64,000 nucleotides of DNA, taken from NCBI RefSeq assembly GCF_011761355.1, contig NZ_JAASRW010000002.1, positions 434,001-498,000 of the forward strand. The letters are read 5' to 3'. Shown here in pieces: positions 35,301 through 42,912 of this stretch. The DNA is from Paenibacillus lupini (GTDB taxonomy: Bacteria; Bacillota; Bacilli; Paenibacillales; Paenibacillaceae). Numbering within the stretch: position 1 is the stretch's first letter; each line of letters opens with the position of its first letter. The notes beneath the pieces are model-generated. The model was not told the origin of the DNA and searched no databases. It saw only the letters and a list, made by a program, of their open reading frames with translations. A program made the translations under genes and the position numbers.

Positions 35301-35415
35301 TTGGAAAGAATGGTGGGATTATCGTCGCACTGGAGCCGAATATACACCGGATTATGTAACAGTTCCCTATGGATTGTTGAGTCAAATTCATATCTACAAG
35401 CGAGCGGCATTATAA
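32317..35415 (+). CDS. GH106-like alpha-L-rhamnosidase, cytoplasmic
   Basis: A 1032-aa protein with the architecture of family 106-type alpha-L-rhamnosidases: EYRSVPFWSWNDDLQQEEL, then KEQGMGGFMMHVREGLETPY, TVPGIFTDEPSIRGF, NGLQFTGHFHSESSM and KKRIITETYGVTGWEFTFEG. The barrel part is followed by Rossmann-like and beta-sandwich domains (VAVMPNMKNLLRTT; C-terminal VTVDIKVNGKHAGHIPW). It lacks a signal peptide, so it should release rhamnose from imported oligosaccharides. ATG 32317 (AAAGGA five bases upstream) or ATG 32323 may be the start. A terminator follows. Confidence 0.87.
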   Translation: MGMNYTSIKKIFEQPEMEYRSVPFWSWNDDLQQEELDRQVKGFKEQGMGGFMMHVREGLETPYLQAEFMERIKKTVETAKQEGVFAWLYDEDRYSSGMGGGQVPKLGGDDVRAKALTIEVTTTATVDTKVLAVYEASVHDDRIQSFQLLEKDMIDGGIQTKDGVVYLVFRREVAPANDWCHGDTYTDNLNPRSTELFIQSTYEAYKEAVGEEFGKTVPGIFTDEPSIRGFAEVNLTDRAWMSWTDAFPAYYKEKNGYEIWDVLPYLFFMGDGAEKARFDYWKTITELFCEAYTKQIGDWCSVNGLQFTGHFHSESSMLGSIQTTGAVMPHYRYLDIPGIDTLCEQTDESLTIKQAASVARQYGKKRIITETYGVTGWEFTFEGRRWLGDWQFVLGVNFLTHHLALYSLKGCRKRDYPPSFNYNTNWWEHNHVLEDYYARLGAVLSEGEAIRDVLVLHPVTSAWTMLGVDVKGDYANQAGRIKEVQDYDASFSQFIDLLLASHYDYDLGDELILEECGSAEKGKLNVNLASYSVAVMPNMKNLLRTTFDLLQAFLRSGGKVIAVGELPALINGLPSEDMRRLADLEGFIQVEDQGDVPAVLERILPREVSIKNSNRREAEAFLYMLRDLEDSRVLFVVNKDRNSAYDVELELSGCGNVEEWDVLNGTVKPVKASYRAGKMRFRAAFGHADSKLYVLRKTAEEGIFVEPEMDHSNSKQFVAALGPVARFTRTAPNVLTLDKCRYRLSDGWWSEVMDVWLAQRDIREKLKMRQVYANGGLQRHLWIHEAHECDGTPVSLEFVFDVIDVPDSEVRIGIEEAERFDLILNGDVVPSKHEGWYLDRSIGTIPLPRLARGSNTLILNCNYSHDMEIEDSFLIGDFAVMSDRTIRKEPDKLRFGDWGLQGYLHYCGSMIYHLEYDYVPEDTEGAMILELGDYKAVTVDIKVNGKHAGHIPWSAAKQLDISGLLLNGVNHIDIEVAGSPRNVLGPLHQAGTHYNWKEWWDYRRTGAEYTPDYVTVPYGLLSQIHIYKRAAL

Positions 35416-35426
35416 ACAGCTTTATT

Positions 35427-35463
35427 AACCGGGTTTTGCGCTAAAGCGCCCGGTTCTTTCTTT
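35427..35463 (+). terminator. terminator after the GH106-like gene
   Basis: AACCGGG / CCCGGTT with an inner GCGC pair, then CTTTCTTTTT. Confidence 0.78.
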
Positions 35464-35563
35464 TTCATTCTAATTTGAATACCGCTCACTTGGAAGTGTA
35501 AGCTAGGAATTGATACGTTATTAGTGTCAAATTGTCTTCACTCCCAGATGGGAGCGGGGGAAA

Positions 35564-37321
35564 TTGGGAGTGAACTTCGTATTCATGCGACTCATAAAAA
35601 TGCGACCTAGAAGCACATCGATATATACAAAAATGATTATTGCATTCATCATAGCGACGCTGCCAATCTATCTGTTGGCTGCCTTTCTCTATAATTGGAG
35701 TACAACAATTATTAAGAAAGACATTACGGATTCAGCACAGATTCAATCGACCAATTATATGAAGGACTTGGATAATGAGATAAAAAGATTAGCGATGATG
35801 CAGAATCAACTGTTTAATAATGATTTTCTTGAGGAACTGGTTAACACATCCGACACCGTGCACGGTTACCGTAAAATCGAATTAATTCTTAACATTAGGG
35901 CGCAGCTCTTAACGGTGAAAAACAGCAATGACGATATCAGCGATGTTCGCATTTATCTTCCGACGATGAAATCAGAAATTTCCGCTGTAACTGGATACGG
36001 CGAATTAAACCCGGATATTATCACACCGGATAAATTAACCTCAAACTATCAACTGCGTGCAAATAATGGTCTGCTGCTCATGGATGCCTATCCCGAATAT
36101 AGGGTAGTAAACGGGATGCCTGATCTGATTGTTGAAATAGAATTAGCACCTGACGTATTGAAAAAAACGATGGTAAGTTCCATACAGCGTGATTATACGG
36201 GAGCGATTCAACTGCGGCTTAATGGTGAGCCGCTGTTCGATGAGACGATCAATGAAGGACAAAAGGATTGGTTCAAGACGGGCAGCGAGAACAAAACGGG
36301 TGAGGTTACCCTTCACGGACAAAAGTTTTTGCTCATTCATGCCAAATCAACTGAATTTGATATCATGCTGGATCATTACATCCGTAAGGACCTCATATTT
36401 GAGAAAGTAAACCAAATTGTCAAATGGACAGTTGTTTTCTTCATTCTTACTGTACTTGTCATTGCACTATACCTAATCTATATTAATCGAACGATTAGAA
36501 GGCCACTAGTAAAGATTGTCCGCGCGTTTCGACACCTGGAAGAAGGAAACTTCGAAATGAACATCCAGCATGACAAAAACGATGAATTTCAGTATATCTA
36601 TGGACGATTTAATGAAATGCTTGAGAATCTTAAATCGTTGATTGAGCAAGTCTATAAGCAGGAAATATTAATCAAGAGTGCGGAGCTCAAGCAATTGCAG
36701 TCGCAGATCAATCCCCATTTTCTATATAACTGTCTATTTAGCGTGATCAGAATGATTAAATTAGAACGGACAGAACAGTCTGTTCATTTTATGGAACATT
36801 TGGCACATTATTTTCAATTCATTACCCGGAATGCTAGGGATACGGTAAGAATCGAAGATGAAATTGCCCATGCGCGTAATTACTCTGTGCTTCAATTAGC
36901 TCGATTCTCAGATCGTATTTCCGTAGAGTTCAGTGATGTGCCTGACGATATTCGAGGCGTTGAGGTGCCGAGGCTTATTTTGCAGCCGCTTGTGGAAAAT
37001 GCGTTCCTACACGGGTTGGAAGACAAGCTGGAGGATGGGTTGTTTAGAGTAAGTGTAACGTCTTGGAATGACAGAATCGTTATCGACGTGGAAGATAACG
37101 GAGATAACGGGGAGCTTGAAGTTGCGAAAATGAATCTGTTATTGGAAGCGTCGGATGAAGGTCCGGAAGTGACGGCGATCTTGAATGTTCACCGGCGTTT
37201 GAAATTTAAATACGGAGAGACAAGTGGACTGGCGGTATCGCGCAGTGAGCTTGGGGGCGTTAAAGTAAGCATGACTATTCAGCGGGAGGTGAGCTTAGAT
37301 GAACCGAATGCTCATCGTTGA
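35564..37321 (+). CDS. YesM-type sensor histidine kinase
   Basis: A 585-aa membrane kinase of the HPK8/His_kinase type. TM1 (MIIAFIIATLPIYLLAAFLY) and TM2 (VVFFILTVLVIALYLIYINR) flank a 270-residue extracellular dCache-like sensor. A HAMP domain follows (RRPLVKIVRAFRHLEEGNFE). The phosphorylated His is H385 in QINPHFLYNCL. The ATPase domain begins VPRLILQPLVENAFLHG. The start is uncertain: TTG 35564, GTG 35570 and ATG 35585 all lie close to GGAGCGGGGG or GGGAG. Its stop overlaps the response regulator gene by 23 bases. By analogy with the B. subtilis yes genes it senses an extracellular oligosaccharide. Confidence 0.92.
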   Translation: MGVNFVFMRLIKMRPRSTSIYTKMIIAFIIATLPIYLLAAFLYNWSTTIIKKDITDSAQIQSTNYMKDLDNEIKRLAMMQNQLFNNDFLEELVNTSDTVHGYRKIELILNIRAQLLTVKNSNDDISDVRIYLPTMKSEISAVTGYGELNPDIITPDKLTSNYQLRANNGLLLMDAYPEYRVVNGMPDLIVEIELAPDVLKKTMVSSIQRDYTGAIQLRLNGEPLFDETINEGQKDWFKTGSENKTGEVTLHGQKFLLIHAKSTEFDIMLDHYIRKDLIFEKVNQIVKWTVVFFILTVLVIALYLIYINRTIRRPLVKIVRAFRHLEEGNFEMNIQHDKNDEFQYIYGRFNEMLENLKSLIEQVYKQEILIKSAELKQLQSQINPHFLYNCLFSVIRMIKLERTEQSVHFMEHLAHYFQFITRNARDTVRIEDEIAHARNYSVLQLARFSDRISVEFSDVPDDIRGVEVPRLILQPLVENAFLHGLEDKLEDGLFRVSVTSWNDRIVIDVEDNGDNGELEVAKMNLLLEASDEGPEVTAILNVHRRLKFKYGETSGLAVSRSELGGVKVSMTIQREVSLDEPNAHR

Positions 37322-38936
37322 TGACGAGAAGTTGATACTTGAAGGATTGGTTCAATTATTTACACAAGAAAGCACTGGGGATTTGGCTGTTTATCAGGCA
37401 TCCTCGGCTATTGAGGCTTTATCAGTTCTCGCGCGGAAAAAGATAGACATCTTGCTGACGGATATTCGTATGCCATCGATGACAGGCCTTCAGCTCGCTG
37501 AGGAAGTAAGAGAACGCTGGCCGGATTGCAGGATTATCTTTCTAACTGGTTATCATGACTTTGACTATATTTATGAAGCAGTGAAGAGAGGCTCAGTCCG
37601 TTATGTGCTGAAAAGCGAAGGTGACGCCAGAATTTTTGAAGTTGTTCAAGATACGATTCAGGAGCTCGAAGAAAGTCTGCGCGTGGAGTCGCTCCTACAG
37701 CAAGCCATTCAACTCCAGAAGCGGCAGAGCTCGCATTACCGATCGTTGTTTCTTTCGGATTTGGCAGAGGGTCTGTTGAACGAAGAAGAGTTTGAGCATA
37801 GTTCCTTTATGGATCTGAATATTTCACTAGAAAAGGAATTGCCAGTGTATTTTGCCGCCGCTCGATTGGATGAAGGCTCCAAAAGATTGAAAGGAACCGA
37901 GAAGGATTACATGTTCGCTGCACTAGACGCACTCTGTCAGCGTTATCTCTGCCCTTCTGTCAAGATTACTGGCTATTCGGATTCACATTGTTATTACTAT
38001 CTGTTCATACAACCTAAAGATGATACCTTGCTTTCGCGAGAGATGATACATGCCTTTCTTATCGGCTCCTTTGAAACCATTCAACGTTCTGCTGAAGTTA
38101 CATTACAGCTGCCTGTATCGTTTGCTCTCATGGATCAGCCTATGGGATGGATGGAGACTTCCAGGGCTATTCAAGTTATCAAATTACTTTTCTATCCTTA
38201 CCATGGCGAAGAACGAATTATTCTAACGGAGAAAAGCATGGCTTCGGTCACTCTTTCTGATGAGAACAGTAATTATCAGGAGCTTGCTGCGCTACAGCAG
38301 CAAGCGAGCAAAGTAGAGCTGTATTTGGAGAGTGGTCAAAAAGAAGCGTTGTTACAGCTCATTGAAATGCTGCGGGCGGGCTTGCGGCCCTTTATTATGG
38401 AGGATCACAAGGTTTTGGCTGCCTACAGCTCCTATTCGCTTCGTTTCTTGATAGGTTTGAATAAATTTGGGCTTTCGGATAAGCCTCAGATCCAGCCGCT
38501 ATTGAACATGCTGATGAATCCGATCATTCATCGTACATGGGAGCAAGCGATTGATATTTTGATGGAGCTTGCCCTATTATTCTTTGAATTCCAGAGCTCT
38601 CAGATGAGCATGGTCAAAAATGATGTTATTGGCAGACTGAAAAAGTACATTCATCAAAATCTCTCGGGTGATTTGTCTTTAACCAACTTATCTGAACAAG
38701 TGTATTTGAACCCGGAGTATATGTCCCGGTTGTTCAAACAAGCCGAAGGCGTGACTTTATCCGATTACATTACGGCTCTCAAATTGGATAAAGCGAAGGA
38801 GCAGCTGAATCTACCGAATCTGTACATTCAAGATATAGCCAGCAATCTAGGCTTTTCAACTGCGGGGTATTTTACACGATTCTTCAAAAAAGAGACCGGC
38901 TTGACGCCGCAGGAGTTCCGTTCTAAGTCATTGTAG
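37299..38936 (+). CDS. YesN-type AraC response regulator
   Basis: A 545-aa partner of the kinase. The receiver domain (1-125) has phospho-acceptor D55 in LLTDIRMPSMTG and Lys in VLKSEGD; the usual Lys-Pro is replaced by Lys-Ser, as often in YesN proteins. A long middle region (about 130-430) has no clear domain. The C-terminal AraC double HTH (440-545) reads LTNLSEQVYLNPEYMSRLFK and SNLGFSTAGYFTRFFKKETG. ATG follows GGGAGGTGAG inside the kinase gene. It probably activates the importer and rhamnosidase genes. Confidence 0.93.
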   Translation: MNRMLIVDDEKLILEGLVQLFTQESTGDLAVYQASSAIEALSVLARKKIDILLTDIRMPSMTGLQLAEEVRERWPDCRIIFLTGYHDFDYIYEAVKRGSVRYVLKSEGDARIFEVVQDTIQELEESLRVESLLQQAIQLQKRQSSHYRSLFLSDLAEGLLNEEEFEHSSFMDLNISLEKELPVYFAAARLDEGSKRLKGTEKDYMFAALDALCQRYLCPSVKITGYSDSHCYYYLFIQPKDDTLLSREMIHAFLIGSFETIQRSAEVTLQLPVSFALMDQPMGWMETSRAIQVIKLLFYPYHGEERIILTEKSMASVTLSDENSNYQELAALQQQASKVELYLESGQKEALLQLIEMLRAGLRPFIMEDHKVLAAYSSYSLRFLIGLNKFGLSDKPQIQPLLNMLMNPIIHRTWEQAIDILMELALLFFEFQSSQMSMVKNDVIGRLKKYIHQNLSGDLSLTNLSEQVYLNPEYMSRLFKQAEGVTLSDYITALKLDKAKEQLNLPNLYIQDIASNLGFSTAGYFTRFFKKETGLTPQEFRSKSL

Positions 38937-38944
38937 GCCATTAT

Positions 38945-41638
38945 ATGGAATGCATTAATAATCATAAAGGGAGTGTGCTTCTCATTAGACCGCATCATCT
39001 TCATTTGCAAAATTATTATTCATCGCTTGGTATCGATACTTGTAAGCCATCATTTTCCTGGCAGTTAGAAGGAGACGGAAGGGCAGAACAGCAGACGAAT
39101 TATCGCATCATTGTTGCGCAAAGTGAAGAAGCGCTTGAAATACCGGATAAGGCAGTCTGGGACACCGGCAAGGTTAAGTCTGATGATCAACTTGGTATTT
39201 CCTATGAAGGGAGGCCGCTAAGCAGCACAACGGGGTACTTCTGGAAGGTTGCCGTATGGGACCAAGATGATAAGGCTTCATGGAGTGAAACGCAATTCTT
39301 TTATACAGGTTACCTACATGGGGAGAGCTGGGGCGCAGCTTGGATAGGTACCGGTAAAAACAAACCGTTCTATGCCCGTAGCGAATTCAGAATAGACAAG
39401 CCCGTAAAGCGGGCAATTGCCTTTGTTTCGGGACTGGGTCATTTTAAGCTTTACATGAATGGCAGTAAGATTGGTAATCACGAGATGGACCCCGGATGGA
39501 CAAATTATCGGGAGTCTATCCAATATGTAGGCTTCGATTGTACGAAGCAGATTCGTGATGGATTGAATGCGATTGGATTATCTGTCGGTAATGGCTTTTA
39601 TTCTGGGGATGCGGGTGACAGACATTTCTATACGATGGATAAGGGCTACGAAGCATATGGTACCGAGCTCATGGCGATCGGGGAATGGCATATTGAATAC
39701 GAGGATGGTACGAAAGCCCATATTTGTACCAGCGATGATGAGTGGACCGTCAAGGATAGCGCAACCACTTTGGCGAACGTATATGGCTCCGAAAATTATG
39801 ACGCGAGGCTGTATCCAGCAGGCTGGAATGACCTTGGGTTTGATGATTCTAGTTGGGAGCAGGGAACTTGTCTAATCCCTCCAACAGGATCGCTGAGCTG
39901 TCAGAATCAACCTCCAATTGTTGTGAAGCATATTTATGATACCGTCTTGATTGAAGAACCTCATGAACAAGTCTATGTCTTCGATCTGGGTCAGAACATG
40001 TCAGGGATGTTTGAAATTTACGTGAGCGGCTCTGCGGGAAGCAAGGTAACGATAAAGCCGGGGGAACTGCGTAATGAAGATGGTACAGTCGCAACTCCTT
40101 GGGACATCGTTACCTATTCGGAATATACGCTTGCGGGTACTGGTGAAGTAGAAGTCTGGAAACCGGATTTTTCTTGCTATGGGGCAAGATGGGTACAGAT
40201 TGAAGGCTGCACCAGGGAAATGGAGGATAAAAGCAAACCTTTCATTCACGATGTAAGGGGACATTTCGTCACCTCGGCTTCGCAGGATGTTGGCGAATTA
40301 GAGACGGATGATCCGCGGATTACAAAGCTGGCGCAAATTATCCTTAAAGCCATCGAAAGCAACCTTCAAAGCGTCCACTCCGATTGCCCAACCATTGAAA
40401 AATTAGGCTGGATTGAGACTGCACATTTAATGGGGCCTTCTGTCATGTATGTAAAGCATGTAGATGAACTGTGGCTGAAGATTACCCGTGACATGATAGA
40501 GGCGCAGACGGAGGAAGGACTTATACCGGATATCGCTCCTGAATATTCCAAATTTGAAGGTCCATTCAGGGATTCTATCGCTTGGGGGAGTTCGATTGTC
40601 ATTGTGCCGGAGCTTTTGCTGGAGACCTATGGCAATCGGACGGCTATCATCGAAGCTTACCCGGCGATGAAGCGATACATGAACTATTTGAAATCAATGG
40701 AACTACAGGATGGACTCATTGGTCATGGACTTGGGGACTGGGGAATTATCCCGCAAACAGGTGGGGACTATATTGAGAATGTTGAAACTGCGATCTACTG
40801 CTATGACTATGTATTGATGGCAAAGTATGCGGAGATGCTTGGATTTCCAGAGGATGCGGTGCATTATAGCCTTGAGGCTGAACGAATCAAATCAAACTAT
40901 AACCGTCTATTGTTAAAGTCTATCAATGGGGAGCATCGACGATATGCTTATTGTAAACGGGATGGAACCCATCATCCGGCTAACCAAGTCATGCAAGCGA
41001 TGCCTTTATACTTTGGTCTTGTGCCGGACCGGCATCGGCAGGATGTTGAGGCTGCTTTGTTACAAGCCGCTTCTTCTAATCAATTGCTGTCCGGTGAAAT
41101 CGGACTACGGTATTTATTCGGTGCCTTGGCGGGCATGAAACAAAATGAGATTGTCTATCAGATGATGATGCAGCCTGAGCACCCCAGCTATATCCGATTC
41201 GTAGAGAAAGGCGAGACAGCGCTGCCAGAATTTTGGACAGACGATGCCCGCTCTCGCAATCATGACATGATGGGCCATATCCTGGAGTGGTTATATAAAG
41301 ATATGCTCGGCATTTCTTCAAGGAAAGATGCTTATAAAGAAATTAACATCGCACCGATGTATTCGACCTCCGTTCGACACATAAGAGGTAGTTACAAATC
41401 GGTAAGAGGTCTTATTGAAGTTGATTTCTCGCATAACAGAGACGGCTCGAGCCTGTACGTAAGTATACCGGCAAATACAACGGCATCCATCAAGCTTCCG
41501 CTTACCTCCTCGGACGAGGAACTGTTTGAAAATGGACAGAAAACCGATTTCGAGCGAGTCATCGAAGAAGGAATGCATTATGCCTTAACGTCAGTTCAAT
41601 CCGGGAAATATAGTTTTAAAACAACAGGCAAGCATTAA
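38945..41638 (+). CDS. GH78 alpha-L-rhamnosidase, cytoplasmic
   Basis: An 897-aa inverting rhamnosidase. An N-terminal Ig-like and beta-jelly-roll part (SFSWQLEGDGRAEQQTNYRI; FHF-type LGHFKLYMNGSKIGNHEMDP) is followed by the (alpha/alpha)6 barrel. That barrel carries the GH78 signature SDCPTIEKLGWIETAHLMGP and ARSRNHDMMGHILEWLYKDM, and a C-terminal beta domain ends the protein. The acidic residues Asp and Glu in DCPTIEK are the expected catalytic centre. ATG 38945 lacks a good ribosome site; AAAGGGAG at 38968 points to a start near 38975-38984 instead. There is no signal peptide. It is placed 8 bases after the YesN-type gene, with a terminator after it. Confidence 0.92.
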   Translation: MECINNHKGSVLLIRPHHLHLQNYYSSLGIDTCKPSFSWQLEGDGRAEQQTNYRIIVAQSEEALEIPDKAVWDTGKVKSDDQLGISYEGRPLSSTTGYFWKVAVWDQDDKASWSETQFFYTGYLHGESWGAAWIGTGKNKPFYARSEFRIDKPVKRAIAFVSGLGHFKLYMNGSKIGNHEMDPGWTNYRESIQYVGFDCTKQIRDGLNAIGLSVGNGFYSGDAGDRHFYTMDKGYEAYGTELMAIGEWHIEYEDGTKAHICTSDDEWTVKDSATTLANVYGSENYDARLYPAGWNDLGFDDSSWEQGTCLIPPTGSLSCQNQPPIVVKHIYDTVLIEEPHEQVYVFDLGQNMSGMFEIYVSGSAGSKVTIKPGELRNEDGTVATPWDIVTYSEYTLAGTGEVEVWKPDFSCYGARWVQIEGCTREMEDKSKPFIHDVRGHFVTSASQDVGELETDDPRITKLAQIILKAIESNLQSVHSDCPTIEKLGWIETAHLMGPSVMYVKHVDELWLKITRDMIEAQTEEGLIPDIAPEYSKFEGPFRDSIAWGSSIVIVPELLLETYGNRTAIIEAYPAMKRYMNYLKSMELQDGLIGHGLGDWGIIPQTGGDYIENVETAIYCYDYVLMAKYAEMLGFPEDAVHYSLEAERIKSNYNRLLLKSINGEHRRYAYCKRDGTHHPANQVMQAMPLYFGLVPDRHRQDVEAALLQAASSNQLLSGEIGLRYLFGALAGMKQNEIVYQMMMQPEHPSYIRFVEKGETALPEFWTDDARSRNHDMMGHILEWLYKDMLGISSRKDAYKEINIAPMYSTSVRHIRGSYKSVRGLIEVDFSHNRDGSSLYVSIPANTTASIKLPLTSSDEELFENGQKTDFERVIEEGMHYALTSVQSGKYSFKTTGKH

Positions 41639-41658
41639 TCTTACTTTACCTTTCATTT

Positions 41659-41690
41659 GGGACAACTGAGTATTTTCAGCTGTCCCTTTT
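41659..41690 (+). terminator. terminator after the GH78 gene
   Basis: GGGACA / TGTCCC with an inner CTGA/TCAG pair, then TTTTG. Confidence 0.78.
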
Positions 41691-41694
41691 GTTG

Positions 41695-41870
41695 GTGTGC
41701 CACGCATAGCGATTAACTAGGCGGTGAAAGTCCGATGTGGGGGCTTGTAGTTGCCAACCACTAGCCAAGAGCAAGGGTGTTCATCGTGAGGTGGAATCTG
41801 AAGTGACACCGATCTACGAGAAACAATTCTCGGAGAACAGCTTCTACCAAAGCAGAGGGGAAACGAAGGT
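41695..41870 (+). mobile_element. internally deleted group II intron remnant
   Basis: The piece from GTGTGCCACGCATAGCG at 41695 to about 41802 reads like the 5' ribozyme end of a bacterial group II intron: AGGCGGTGAAAGTCCG, TAGTTGCCAACCACTAGCC, then GCAAGGGTGTTCATCGTGAG and GTGGAATCTGAAG. It runs directly into codons for VTPIYEKQFSENSF, which match the reverse transcriptase block usually written PIFEP.FSE.SYGFRPGRS. The rest of the reverse transcriptase and the domain V hairpin are absent, so it cannot splice or move. Confidence 0.72.
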
Positions 41871-41907
41871 CAGAGTCCAATACGAGGAATTCATAATGCC
41901 TAATAAA

Positions 41908-41955
41908 AACGCCGTTTATCAAGTTTATTTTGATAGGCGGCATTTTATTTTTTTT
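41908..41955 (+). terminator. hairpin with long T tract
   Basis: AACGCCGTTTATCAA pairs imperfectly with TTGATAGGCGGCATT around a short loop and is followed by a long T run. It follows the intron remnant. Confidence 0.6.
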
Positions 41956-42033
41956 AAGATGAAGTTGTTAAGATAAGTAAGTGGGTGATAATAAAGAAAC
42001 TAATGTTGATTCTTGCTTTCTTACCTATTAAGG

Positions 42034-42087
42034 TCTGGACACATTTTGTTGACATCTTCTAGACAAGTTGAACACAACTTCTAGACA
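42034..42087 (+). promoter_or_regulatory. candidate response-regulator box upstream of the OmpR/HisKA operon
   Basis: Two direct repeats CTTCTAGACA (42056 and 42078) are 22 bases apart, with inverted AAGTTG/CAACTT between them. Just upstream, ACATTTTGTTGACAT (42041-42055) recurs as ACATTTTGTTCACAT at 45650 before the binding-protein operon. Confidence 0.5.
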
Positions 42088-42212
42088 TTCTCATAACAAT
42101 TGGACGGTACACTTTGAGTTAGTAGAGAAGTTTTATTTCAATAGACGAGTTATGGTATTATCGACTCATTCACGCAAGCGCGATTTGGACTTGTACAGAT
42201 TGGAGCCTCATA

Positions 42213-42908
42213 ATGGATAGAACGAAAATACTCATCATCGAAGACGAAGAGGCAATCGCTGATCTGCTCGCCTACGGCCTGGGGCGCGAAGGCTTCGAGA
42301 CCCGTATAGCGGGCAGCGGTGCAGACGGGCTTCGGGAACTGAAGCAATTCCAGCCTAATCTGCTGGTACTGGATTGGATGCTGCCGGACCAAAGCGGCCT
42401 CGATATCTGCAGGCAGGTAACTGCCAAATATAATATCCCTATACTCATGCTTACGGCGAGATCGGATATTACGGACAAAATCCTCGGCCTAGAAGTAGGA
42501 GCAGATGATTATATTACGAAGCCGTTTGATCTGCGGGAGGTCGTGGCTCGTATCCGTACGATACTCCGCCGGCTGGCACAAGCCCAACAGGCTGTGGAGG
42601 AGGCTGCGCCCTCGGTGATCGGCTTCAGGGACATCATCATTTCTCCAGCCGAGCGGCTTGTGACCAAGCATGGCGAGACGGTTGACCTCACGCCGAAAGA
42701 GTTCGATCTGCTTATGACGCTGCTTGGTGCCCGGGGCAAAATTTTCACGCGGGCGGAGCTGCTTCAGTTCGTCTGGGGCTACGATTTCCCCGGTGATATG
42801 CGGACGGTTGACACCCACATTCAGCGGCTTCGCAAGAAGCTGGACGCAGCGGATCTGATTACAACCGTGTTCGGCATCGGCTACAAGTTCGAGAAAAGGA
42901 CGGACTGA
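42213..42908 (+). CDS. OmpR/PhoB-family response regulator
   Basis: A 231-aa two-domain regulator. The receiver (1-120) has acidic pair ED in IIEDEEAIAD, phospho-acceptor D54 in LVLDWMLPDQSG and Lys in ITKPFDLRE. The winged helix (about 135-228) has LTPKEFDLLMTLLGARGKIF and TVDTHIQRLRKKLD. ATG follows TTGGAG. It is followed four bases later by its kinase. Probable targets are its own promoter and that of the lipoprotein/importer genes at 45.7 kb, which share an upstream motif. Confidence 0.94.
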   Translation: MDRTKILIIEDEEAIADLLAYGLGREGFETRIAGSGADGLRELKQFQPNLLVLDWMLPDQSGLDICRQVTAKYNIPILMLTARSDITDKILGLEVGADDYITKPFDLREVVARIRTILRRLAQAQQAVEEAAPSVIGFRDIIISPAERLVTKHGETVDLTPKEFDLLMTLLGARGKIFTRAELLQFVWGYDFPGDMRTVDTHIQRLRKKLDAADLITTVFGIGYKFEKRTD

Positions 42909-42912
42909 CAGT

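Noticed and set aside
42163..42212. Riboswitch or T-box leader before the response regulator
   Set aside because: The short leader has no conserved riboswitch core that I recognise.
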